A stretch of 58,419 nt of DNA, from contig CALJDK010000057.1 in the NCBI GenBank assembly GCA_938023735.1, positions 1 through 58,419 of the forward strand. Reading direction: 5' to 3'. Below the pieces are notes generated by a model, which saw only the letters and a list, made by a program, of their open reading frames with translations, was not told the origin of the DNA and ran no database searches. Positions within the stretch are counted from its first letter, which is position 1, and the number at the start of each line of letters is the position of its first letter. The translations under genes and the position numbers were made by a program. The stretch comes from an uncultured Acidimicrobiales bacterium (GTDB taxonomy: Bacteria > Actinomycetota > Acidimicrobiia > Acidimicrobiales > SHLQ01). Positions 1 through 6,758 of this stretch are shown in pieces.

Positions 1-27
1 ATACTGCCCCAGCGTGGACTCCATGGG

Positions 28-1236
28 TTACGCCAGCGCTTTCTCGGCTTCGAACGCCTTCCGACGCTCGGCGGCGTCCTGGTCGCGAACGTGAAGGAGA
101 TAGCAGAGCACGAGGAAGATGATGAGCGATCCGAGAGCCACCATGAACGGCGGGAAGCGCACGTTTCCGAGGTCGCGGGTCATGATGACCGAGATAACCG
201 GTTCGTTGGGGTCGACGGTGGGCCGGGGAGGCGCCTGACCAGGAGCGGTTTCGACCTCGTTGACCGCCTGAAGTTGCACAACGGCATGATGCACGGGGTG
301 ACGGAAGTTGATGGTCGTGCCGACCTTGTGCTTGACGCGGATCCAGTGCTCTTCAACCCAGCCGGCATCGGCGGGGATGTCGCGGATGGGCTTGCCACCG
401 CGGTCGTACGCATCGAGAAACTTGAACTCGGACGCAGCCGTGAACAGACCGGAGGAAAGCACATCCGACGATGCCTGAGCTTGGGCTTCACCGGCCTGGG
501 CAACCGACATGAGGCGCCAGTCGCCGAAGGTCAACTCGTCGATCTTGGTGAGCTCGGGGGCGACAGCGGCAAGTTCACTGAAGGTGACGATTTCGTTGCG
601 GAGCAGACGATCGGAGCGGAATCGTTCGAAATCGGCTTCCAGAACTGCCTGCTGATCGGGATTGAGACGGTCCCAGGCGATCTCGCGTGCTGCGATGTTG
701 ATGTCGTCCTGCTGATCGCGGTCGAGGTTCTCAAACAGGTTGCCGGGGAACATGGCTTCGGTGACTTCATCGCGAACCAGGTCGGGGATTTCGACGGTGT
801 CACGAAGGCTTGCCATCGTGTTGTACTCGGCGGTGGCCTCTTCGCTGTCGCCGTTTACCACCAGGTCGAAGGCGGTGAAATCAAGGTCCTCGGCACCGGC
901 GAGAACCCGAGCCTCTTCGAGGCCCGAAGCTTGCAGATCGCCCCGGTTGATGTCGGTCGCCACCCACACGGGAGCAGAACCGGCGTAGCCAATACCGTAG
1001 ATCCACCAGAAGATGCCCATGATGAACATCCAACCGAAGAATCCAGCAAAGGAGATGAGGGTACCCATCCGGATGCCCTGGTTGGTGGAGATAATCAGCC
1101 AGATCGAGCCCATGAGCACGAGCGTGCCCACCAGAACGGTGAGAACGCCAGCAATCTGGGGGCGGAACTCGATAGCGGCGAGTGCCACGTCAGAGCTCAG
1201 AACGTTTGCGCCAAGCGTGGTCAGGGTGCCGATCAT
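28..1236 (-). CDS. Membrane protein of the bc-complex operon, unknown function
   Basis: A 402-residue protein that I cannot assign to a named family. The N-terminal ~90 residues hold about two hydrophobic helices (residues ~26-50 and ~60-85), then a ~250-residue polar, acidic domain, and one helix near the C-terminus (~365-383) followed by a charged tail. This gives a large loop domain held by membrane helices at both ends. The ATG overlaps the stop of the diheme cytochrome c gene (TAATG) and has a GAGAGGAG ribosome site, so it is translationally coupled as the last visible gene of the respiratory operon. An accessory or assembly subunit of the bc complex or its oxidase is plausible, but this rests on position only. 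It has no CxxCH haem motif. Confidence 0.8.
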   Translation of the reverse strand: MIGTLTTLGANVLSSDVALAAIEFRPQIAGVLTVLVGTLVLMGSIWLIISTNQGIRMGTLISFAGFFGWMFIMGIFWWIYGIGYAGSAPVWVATDINRGDLQASGLEEARVLAGAEDLDFTAFDLVVNGDSEEATAEYNTMASLRDTVEIPDLVRDEVTEAMFPGNLFENLDRDQQDDINIAAREIAWDRLNPDQQAVLEADFERFRSDRLLRNEIVTFSELAAVAPELTKIDELTFGDWRLMSVAQAGEAQAQASSDVLSSGLFTAASEFKFLDAYDRGGKPIRDIPADAGWVEEHWIRVKHKVGTTINFRHPVHHAVVQLQAVNEVETAPGQAPPRPTVDPNEPVISVIMTRDLGNVRFPPFMVALGSLIIFLVLCYLLHVRDQDAAERRKAFEAEKALA

Positions 1237-2564
1237 TACAGGCTCCTCTCGTAGGCCACGATCGCGGCGATCTCGGGCTGGGTGAGCAGCGCGTTGTAGT
1301 CGTTGCCACCCTCAGAACGGGGACCGAAGCCAGGCATCTGGCCCGAACCTTGTGCGGCACGGCCCGTGGAGCCGTAGCTGACACCGGTCTGGGAACCAAT
1401 GGAGATGAAGGACTGCTGCTGGCTTGGTTCGATGAACCGCGTGACGGTGGCGCCACCGGTAAGGCTCGGGCCAAAGGCACCGCCACCCTGGTCGTATTCG
1501 TCCTGCACGGGGTCGCCGTCGGCGGTGCGAGCTTGCTCGACCGCTTGATAGGAGTACCCGGCCGTGTGGCAGCGCGAGCAGCCATAAACACCCGAGTCAG
1601 CGCGGTTGGAGAACAGAACCTCGCCCCACTGAATGAGAAGATCCTTCTCGGCGAAGTCTTCCTCAAGAAGATCTGCGGCGACGAAGGATTCGATCTGGGT
1701 GTCGATCTTTGCCAGCTCCCGAGCCCGGGCATCGACATCTTCGAGCCGTTCGACACCGGCGATTCGAGCCGACAGCGTGTCTTCGGCGTCAGCTTGGAGC
1801 GGTGCGAGCATGGCGTCGATGTCGGCCATGAACTGGTTGGCAGCCTCGGCGGCTTCGTCGGGATCCATGCCACCTTCGACGAGTAGGGCAACCTTGCGTT
1901 CGGCGGCACCCTCGCGAACGTTTGCCTGGATGCGTTCTTCATCGAGCTGAATCGAGCGCATCCAGACGATGAGGTTGTCGACCTGTTGGTCGGTCATCGG
2001 TCCACCACCGGGTCCGCCCCAGGCGGGCATGACGCCGTTACGCCCGAAGTTCAGAACGTGACGAACCTCTTCTTCGGAGAAGCGGGTGAGAATGGTGTTG
2101 AGCGCCGGTGCGGCCCAAGAAACTTGCGAAACAAAGTTGCCGGAAGCGTCGGTGAGGGTGAAGTCAGCGGCGCCAGCGGTGCCGTTCGGGCCGTGGCAGT
2201 TGGTGCAGTTTGCCTCGTAGGACTCTCCGCCACGATCGGTAAAGATGCGATCCCAGTTGGCCTCCGCGCCCTCAAGCCGGCCGGGCTCACCTAGCCAGTA
2301 GAGCGGCAGGACCACACCGATAAGCGCAAGCGTTACCAGGCCAGCACCGAGACTCCGGTCGAGCCGGGTTCCTTCAAGAAATTCGTCGGGAACCGCAGGC
2401 GCCCGGTTCGGAGCCAGCTCGATCTCGGACCCGACCTCGGGGTCGGTCTTGAAGATGATGGCATACGCGCGGCGGACCATAAGGAACAGCACCGGCACGG
2501 TGACGAGAATCGCCAGAATCCAGCCGATGGTGCGCTGAGTTGAGGCTGCAAGGAGCAAAGACAA
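1236..2564 (-). CDS. Membrane-anchored diheme cytochrome c of the bc complex
   Basis: This is a c-type cytochrome with two haem-binding CxxCH motifs, CTNCH at residues 120-124 and CSRCH at 329-333, each in a cytochrome c-like domain. Two hydrophobic helices precede the haem domains (residues ~12-30 and ~73-91). A glutamate-rich, probably helical linker of ~130 residues separates the haem domains, longer than in typical actinobacterial QcrC. It follows the Rieske gene, so it probably takes electrons from the Rieske centre and passes them to a terminal oxidase on the outer membrane face. The best start in frame is a TTG at 2564 with a poor ribosome site, so the N-terminus is uncertain. It is coupled to the downstream membrane gene by a one-base overlap. 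Confidence 0.9.
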   Translation of the reverse strand: MSLLLAASTQRTIGWILAILVTVPVLFLMVRRAYAIIFKTDPEVGSEIELAPNRAPAVPDEFLEGTRLDRSLGAGLVTLALIGVVLPLYWLGEPGRLEGAEANWDRIFTDRGGESYEANCTNCHGPNGTAGAADFTLTDASGNFVSQVSWAAPALNTILTRFSEEEVRHVLNFGRNGVMPAWGGPGGGPMTDQQVDNLIVWMRSIQLDEERIQANVREGAAERKVALLVEGGMDPDEAAEAANQFMADIDAMLAPLQADAEDTLSARIAGVERLEDVDARARELAKIDTQIESFVAADLLEEDFAEKDLLIQWGEVLFSNRADSGVYGCSRCHTAGYSYQAVEQARTADGDPVQDEYDQGGGAFGPSLTGGATVTRFIEPSQQQSFISIGSQTGVSYGSTGRAAQGSGQMPGFGPRSEGGNDYNALLTQPEIAAIVAYERSL

Positions 2565-2610
2565 GAGAGTGACCGTAGTGGGTTAGTTGGGGCAGTTGAC
2601 CAGTTCGGAC

Positions 2611-3471
2611 CTAGTGAGAGGATTCACTGATGCAGTTTGGACCTTCGGCCTCTTGGCCGGTGGTGTTGGTTCCGATGGGCGGACCCTGGATGATGGATCC
2701 AGTATCAACGACGAGCTCGCCTTTGTCGGTGACGCTCATGGCAAATCGGTCCATGCCGCGAGGCGCCGGGCCACCGCGCTTTTCACCGACTCGGTTGTAC
2801 TGCGAACCATGACACGGGCATTCGAACCATTGCGAGGTGACACATTCGGGGACCCGACAGCCAAGGTGAGGACACTTCTGGAACAACGCCACAACACCAG
2901 CGTTCATCCCGTTCAGTTCTGGGGTTGTGTAAACCGCACGGGCCTTCTCGATGGCGCCGGCGGGGTACTCGGTGAGCCACATACGGCCATCGGCCCGGTA
3001 GAGGAAGCCGTTGCTGGCGCCGATTTCAGCTTTGAGATCGCTAATGAGACCGGCGTTGATCTTTGAACCGAAACCGCTGACACCCGACGGCCAGAGCATA
3101 CCGATACAGGCGGCGCCGAAGCCGGAGAGTCCAAGGCCAAACATTGCGATGATGCCCCGGTTGAAGAACATTCGGCGGGTGACGCCAAGCTGCTCGGGAT
3201 CCGGTGGGATGTAGGGCGCAGGCGGTGCCGCTTCGGCGAGCACCAGGTCGGTGGACTCTTGCTTGCGAGCCGCAACGATGGCCTTCTCGTACTTCTTACC
3301 CGAGACGAGTTCTTCGCCGTCGTCGTCGAACACCTTGGCGGTATCGCGTTTCGCGGTTTCGCGCGAGATGGTTCCGATGGCGGCATCGCGATCGCGGCCG
3401 CGCATCACCACGATGAGAGGCACAAGCGCCAGAACGGCGAGGGCGATGATTCCGATGATTAGCAAGGTCAT
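2611..3471 (-). CDS. qcrA: Rieske [2Fe-2S] protein of the bc complex
   Basis: A Rieske iron-sulfur subunit that oxidises quinol at the Qo site and passes the electron to cytochrome c. Both cluster motifs are present, CPHLGC and CPCHGS near residues 200-222, giving two Cys and two His ligands. The N-terminus has one hydrophobic helix (residues 2-22). A charged stretch follows, then RRMFFNRG leads into a second helix at about 103-128; the paired arginines resemble a Tat signal. The extra N-terminal helix is also seen in actinobacterial QcrA proteins. The ATG at 3471 has a GGAGTC ribosome site. The gene lies between the cytochrome b C-terminal gene (9 nt upstream) and the diheme cytochrome c gene. 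Confidence 0.95.
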   Translation of the reverse strand: MTLLIIGIIALAVLALVPLIVVMRGRDRDAAIGTISRETAKRDTAKVFDDDGEELVSGKKYEKAIVAARKQESTDLVLAEAAPPAPYIPPDPEQLGVTRRMFFNRGIIAMFGLGLSGFGAACIGMLWPSGVSGFGSKINAGLISDLKAEIGASNGFLYRADGRMWLTEYPAGAIEKARAVYTTPELNGMNAGVVALFQKCPHLGCRVPECVTSQWFECPCHGSQYNRVGEKRGGPAPRGMDRFAMSVTDKGELVVDTGSIIQGPPIGTNTTGQEAEGPNCISESSH

Positions 3472-3480
3472 TGTTGACTC

Positions 3481-4266
3481 CTACAGCTCGAAGAAGAGGC
3501 CAGCGTCCCAGGGAAAGACAAAGTTGAAGCCGGGTCCTCGGAAGAAGGATCCGATCATCACCAAGACTGCCCAGAACATAAGGTGAATGGTCATTAGCGA
3601 GATCGCGAACTTGCGATCTTCAGGCTTTTGCGACGGGTTCTTATCGAGATACGGCGCAAGAATAAGAAGAATCATTCCCATGCCGGGAATGGTCACACCA
3701 GCGACCATCGGGTGGAACATGGTGAGAAGTTCCTGAAGGCCAAGGAAGTACCACGGTGCCTTCGAGGGGTTTGGTGTCTCGTTGAAGTTGGCGAGCTCCA
3801 GCAACGGTGCGTTGACGAAGATCGAAAAGATCAGGGTGAATGCGGTGATGACACCAGCAGCCACGAACTCGGCGACGAGAAGGTGGGGCCAGACATGCAC
3901 CTTGTCCTGCGGTACCGACTTGACGTCCTGGATCGAACCGGACTTGACCACCGTGAGCAGGCGCTGGGTATGGCCGCCCGGGCCGGTGGCGACGGGAGCT
4001 GCGGCAGCGGCAGGAGCTGCTGCCACTGCTGCTGCGGCGGGGGCGGTGGCAACATCGGTGCCAGCTTTGGCGGCCTTGGCTGCTTTGCTGCGCTCGAGAA
4101 GATGCGCGGGGATCTTGCTGGCGGCCTCACTGTTTCCAGCGGACTCGCCAGCGGCCGCGGCAGGGGCGCTTTCGGCGGGGGCAGCGTCGCCTCCGCCGGC
4201 GGCTGCTTCAGCCTTTTTGCGGGCTTCTTCGGCCCGCTTTCGAAGATGTTCTGGGATCTCGGTCAT
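3481..4266 (-). CDS. Cytochrome b C-terminal subunit (subunit IV-like) with Ala/Pro-rich N-terminal extension
   Basis: The C-terminal half of cytochrome b encoded as a separate 261-residue protein, as in b6f-type complexes. Residues ~125-261 contain three membrane helices. The Qo motif region reads APWYFLGLQELL from residue 170, so the Glu of the classical PEWY motif is absent. The first ~100 residues are a soluble Ala/Pro-rich extension carrying two copies of a short motif, IPEHLRKRAEEA (from residue 4) and IPAHLLERSKAA (from 52). A related motif opens the cytochrome c encoded at 12310. The start has a GGGAGAA ribosome site. The gene lies 41 nt after the cytochrome b N-terminal gene. Confidence 0.92.
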   Translation of the reverse strand: MTEIPEHLRKRAEEARKKAEAAAGGGDAAPAESAPAAAAGESAGNSEAASKIPAHLLERSKAAKAAKAGTDVATAPAAAAVAAAPAAAAAPVATGPGGHTQRLLTVVKSGSIQDVKSVPQDKVHVWPHLLVAEFVAAGVITAFTLIFSIFVNAPLLELANFNETPNPSKAPWYFLGLQELLTMFHPMVAGVTIPGMGMILLILAPYLDKNPSQKPEDRKFAISLMTIHLMFWAVLVMIGSFFRGPGFNFVFPWDAGLFFEL

Positions 4267-4307
4267 TGACTTCTCCCTATTCCTAAATTCTACTCTGCGC
4301 TCAGGAC

Positions 4308-5090
4308 TTACAAGGGTCCAGAGATACCGCCGTCTTTACGGACCCGCCAGAAGTGGATGGCCATGAAGATGACAGTGACGAACGGCAACATCAGCACGTG
4401 AAGGACGTACCACCTGAGAAGCGTATCGGTACCAATCTCAACGCCACCGAGAAGCACGAACCGAACCTGCTCACCGAAGACGGGCGTGTAGCCCATCATG
4501 TTGGTTCCCACGGTGACCGCCCACAGTGCGAGCTGATCCCACGGGAGAAGGTAACCGGTGAATGAAAGCAGCAGCGTGAACTGCAGCAACATGACGCCGA
4601 TGACCCAGTTGAACTCTCGAGGTGCTTTATAGGCGCCGTGATAGAACACGCGGCACATATGCAGGAAAACGGAGAGCACCATGAGGTGCGCCGCCCATCT
4701 ATGCATATTTCGCACTAAGAGTCCGAAGGTCACCGAGGTCTGCAGGGTGTAGATGTCCTGCCACGCCGCCGAGGCTGTTGGGCGGTAGAAAAACATCAAG
4801 AAGATGCCGGTGACGGTGAGAAGAATGAAGAGGAAGAACGACAGCCCGCCGAGGCAGAGCGTGTAGCTGACCTTCACGGCGTGACGCTTCACCTTCACGG
4901 GGTGAAGGTGGTAGAGCACGCTGTTCATGATCACGTACGAACGGTTACGTGGGCTGTCGGTGTAGCCCTTGCGGAAAATTGAACCGGGGCGAAAGATCGA
5001 GTTCCAGGCTTGGCTGCCCTGTGTCTTGTCGACAAGGTCGCTGACCTGTTTTTGCACCTTTTGGCCGAGTGGCTCTTTGGTAGCGGTCAC
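4308..5090 (-). CDS. Cytochrome b N-terminal subunit, b6-like (split cytochrome b)
   Basis: A diheme cytochrome b core with four membrane helices. The haem ligands are visible as His130/His144 in helix B and His231/His246 in helix D. There are 14 residues between the helix D histidines, the spacing of b6-type proteins rather than 13 as in mitochondrial-type cytochrome b. Cys79, in TLCLGG, sits 51 residues before the first haem His, exactly as Cys35 does relative to His86 in chloroplast b6, where it binds haem c_i covalently. All five positions share the same offset of 44 from b6 numbering. The GTG at 5090 has an AAGGAAG ribosome site. The C-terminal half of cytochrome b is the next gene. Confidence 0.95.
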   Translation of the reverse strand: MTATKEPLGQKVQKQVSDLVDKTQGSQAWNSIFRPGSIFRKGYTDSPRNRSYVIMNSVLYHLHPVKVKRHAVKVSYTLCLGGLSFFLFILLTVTGIFLMFFYRPTASAAWQDIYTLQTSVTFGLLVRNMHRWAAHLMVLSVFLHMCRVFYHGAYKAPREFNWVIGVMLLQFTLLLSFTGYLLPWDQLALWAVTVGTNMMGYTPVFGEQVRFVLLGGVEIGTDTLLRWYVLHVLMLPFVTVIFMAIHFWRVRKDGGISGPL

Positions 5091-5189
5091 GATGTACTTC
5101 CTTGATGCTGTTCGTTCGTTGAGATGAAAGGACTTTACGGGAGCTGGGGTGCGTAGTCCCCAACAATGGCAACGAATTGCCGCTTCGGC

Positions 5190-5606
5190 CTAGCCGAGAC
5201 GCATTCCGTAGCCGTAGCCATGAGTGTTGGTTCGTTGATGTGGGTCACCGTCGGCTGGCGGAGCGCCAATCTTGCCGAGAATGATGACGCCGGTTGGGCA
5301 GCGGTCGACGCAGAGAGCGCAGCGGGTGCAGACATCGTCGTCGATGGTGAAAATGACGTGGTCAGACGGATCGGAACCGGGAAGTTCTGTGCCGATTGCC
5401 TCATCGATCGCGTTGGGCGACACCATGTGGATGCATTTCCACGGGCAGATGTCGACGCAGCCTTCGCACATGATGCATTCGGCTTGATCGATATGAATAA
5501 ATTGTTTTGGCTTTACCGCTTTGGCAAGCCAGTCGGCGTCGACTTCCTGCAACACGTAGTCGTCGCGGAACTCTGGCATTGGGGGATTGGCATCGGTTGT
5601 GGTCAC
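5190..5606 (-). CDS. 2[4Fe-4S] ferredoxin-type protein
   Basis: An iron-sulfur electron-transfer protein of about 138 residues. Two four-cysteine motifs are present, CIMCEGCVDICP and CTRCALCVDRCP, each followed by the usual CP, so it should bind two [4Fe-4S] clusters. There is no membrane helix or signal peptide, so it is probably cytoplasmic. It is the second gene of the respiratory operon, between a membrane protein and cytochrome b, which suggests electron delivery to or from the quinone pool at the bc complex; this is inference. A TTG 6 nt further upstream is also in frame, but the GGAGG at about 5614-5618 sits 7 nt from the GTG at 5606, so I prefer that start. Confidence 0.9.
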   Translation of the reverse strand: MTTTDANPPMPEFRDDYVLQEVDADWLAKAVKPKQFIHIDQAECIMCEGCVDICPWKCIHMVSPNAIDEAIGTELPGSDPSDHVIFTIDDDVCTRCALCVDRCPTGVIILGKIGAPPADGDPHQRTNTHGYGYGMRLG

Positions 5607-5664
5607 CGGCAAACCTCCTGGTGATGCGTCGAGAACCGAACGAGCGGTGTGGACAGGGCGGACA

Positions 5665-6123
5665 TCAGGCCTTTGCGCCTTCCTTCAGCAACGGGCGGCC
5701 GTAGTCGGACGCCGGAACAACCGCGTCGGCCTTGGCCTTCTTGTCGCCACGGTTCTGCCAGTCCATGAACATCTTGATGTTGAGACCGAGCAGGATGTTG
5801 TAAAGGATCACCGCAAGGATGTCGCGAATAACGAGATACGTGAGGGTGAAGGGAAGCCAGCCGCCCTGTGCCTGCGGCTTAAAAATGTCGCCGGGTCCGA
5901 ACAAAAGTTTGTCGGGACGCCAGTTGAGTTCGTTATCGGCCCAGGTAAGCCACTGGTGCGGCACGACGCCGTAGATCCAGAAGATGAACGTGAACATGTA
6001 GGCAGCCCAGATCATCGCTTCGCCCCACGAGGCACCAATTTCAGCTGGTCGCCGAGCCGCGTACCAGTAAAAAATGCCCACCATTACTGCCGTTATCAGC
6101 AGCGAAACCACGAAGGCAACCAC
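5665..6123 (-). CDS. Small membrane protein, first gene of the bc-complex operon
   Basis: A 152-residue protein with about three hydrophobic helices (residues 2-22, 35-55 and 88-115) and a short basic cytoplasmic tail. I do not recognise a family. It begins with GTG at 6123 behind an AGAGGAAG ribosome site and is the promoter-proximal gene of the cluster continuing with ferredoxin, cytochrome b, Rieske and cytochrome c. A membrane anchor for the ferredoxin, or an extra subunit of the complex, would fit. A Rex-like operator lies 15 nt upstream of the start codon. Confidence 0.8.
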   Translation of the reverse strand: MVAFVVSLLITAVMVGIFYWYAARRPAEIGASWGEAMIWAAYMFTFIFWIYGVVPHQWLTWADNELNWRPDKLLFGPGDIFKPQAQGGWLPFTLTYLVIRDILAVILYNILLGLNIKMFMDWQNRGDKKAKADAVVPASDYGRPLLKEGAKA

Positions 6124-6138
6124 AGCTTTTTCTTCCTC

Positions 6139-6156
6139 TCGTGAAAGTACTCACAA
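6139..6156 (-). promoter_or_regulatory. Rex-like operator ahead of the bc-complex operon
   Basis: On the minus strand the 18 bases read TTGTGAGTACTTTCACGA. The Rex consensus known from Streptomyces is TTGTGAANNNNTTCACAA, and 12 of its 14 fixed positions match here. The site lies immediately upstream of the ribosome site of the first gene. A rex gene is in this window and has its own similar box at nearly the same distance from its start codon. Binding of Rex would repress the bc operon when NADH is low. Confidence 0.65.
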
Positions 6157-6417
6157 GTGTACCCGTAGATCTATCGGTATCCCTGCTTCAGCCGCAAGGT
6201 CTACCACGGCCCTTTTTATCTCCGAACATCGTGCCAGACCCAAGCCAGAAAGAGTGACATCCGCCGAAAGAATGTCTGCGGAGACAACAAGACTGCCGGT
6301 GCGCTGCGGCCACCGAAGAGTCTGCAAGCGCTCGACGACCCACAGGCAAATGGCGCGCCGCGAGCCGCTCCGTGCGTAACGACCCGCCCAAAGGGCAAGA
6401 TCGCCATCCCAGACCAA
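6151..6417 (-). CDS. Possible 88-codon ORF in the repeat-rich spacer
   Basis: An open frame in the otherwise empty spacer between the acyl-CoA dehydrogenase gene and the bc operon. The C-terminal half reads like normal protein (for example SADVTLSGLGLARCSEIKRA), but I recognise no family. The only start near the 5' end is TTG, with no clear ribosome site. Its first ~20 codons fall in the dispersed repeat element (6352-6429). Its stop codon is part of the Rex-like box. It may be a remnant of a longer gene broken by repeat insertion, or chance coding. Confidence 0.25.
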   Translation of the reverse strand: MVWDGDLALWAGRYARSGSRRAICLWVVERLQTLRWPQRTGSLVVSADILSADVTLSGLGLARCSEIKRAVVDLAAEAGIPIDLRVHL

Positions 6418-6429
6418 GCCCTCGAATCC
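6352..6429. repeat. Dispersed repeat element, copy 1
   Basis: About 78 bp resembling 49155-49233 with only scattered mismatches and one or two small indels. Shared blocks include GGCGCG, GCCGCTCCGTGCG, CCCGCCC followed by AGGGCA, and a GAATCC/GGATCC end. The core contains short nested inverted repeats around CCG...CGG, as in REP-type elements. It abuts the 12-bp-periodic array on its right side. Confidence 0.6.
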
Positions 6430-6439
6430 CCAAAACCCC

Positions 6440-6522
6440 GGTGTCAGACGAAGAGTCAGACGAGGTGTCAGACCAGGGGTCAGACCAGGTGTCAGACCAA
6501 GGGTCAGACCAGGGGTCAGACT
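6440..6522. repeat. 12-bp-periodic TCAGAC tandem array (7 units), locus 1
   Basis: Seven copies of TCAGAC start at 6444, 6456, 6468, 6480, 6492, 6504 and 6516, exactly 12 bp apart. The typical unit is AGGTGTCAGACC, and the bases between the TCAGAC cores vary (GGTG, AGAG, GGGG). The array is followed by TAAATAACGC and GGTGGTTT, which resemble the sequence after the second array at 49003. No gene covers it. The rest of the 6124-6758 spacer holds only the other items listed here. Confidence 0.85.
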
Positions 6523-6598
6523 AAATAACGCTCTGGGTGGTTTCTTGCGCGCGGCGGACTACAAGAACGGCTTCAACACAACGAACTCGACCAAGCGG

Positions 6599-6630
6599 GG
6601 TCAGACCAGGTGTCAGACGAAGGGTCAGAC
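6599..6630. repeat. Short satellite of the TCAGAC array (3 units)
   Basis: Three more TCAGAC cores at 6601, 6613 and 6625 keep the 12-bp spacing, about 80 bp from the main array. Just to the right is a GCGCCGCCAGGTAC block that also occurs near 49321, next to the second repeat locus, so the two loci share several short modules in different order. Confidence 0.75.
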
Positions 6631-6758
6631 GTGAAGATGTGCGCCGCCAGGTACGGGCAAAGAGTGGGGCCTGCAGTCGTCCCGCCGCGCCAGCAAGGGC
6701 GACACGGGTCGCCTGGGCCGATAGCGCAAGCGTGGAGTGAGGAGCTTGCGACGAACGA

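Noticed and set aside
91..1254. Long + strand open frame opposite the membrane protein gene
   Set aside because: High-GC third positions open the antisense frame; the translation shows no family features, and the minus-strand frame fits the operon with ribosome sites and overlaps.
6440..6630. CRISPR array from regular repeats
   Set aside because: The period is only 12 bp with a 6-bp core; there are no 25-40 bp repeats, unique spacers or cas genes. The same holds for 49003-49107.
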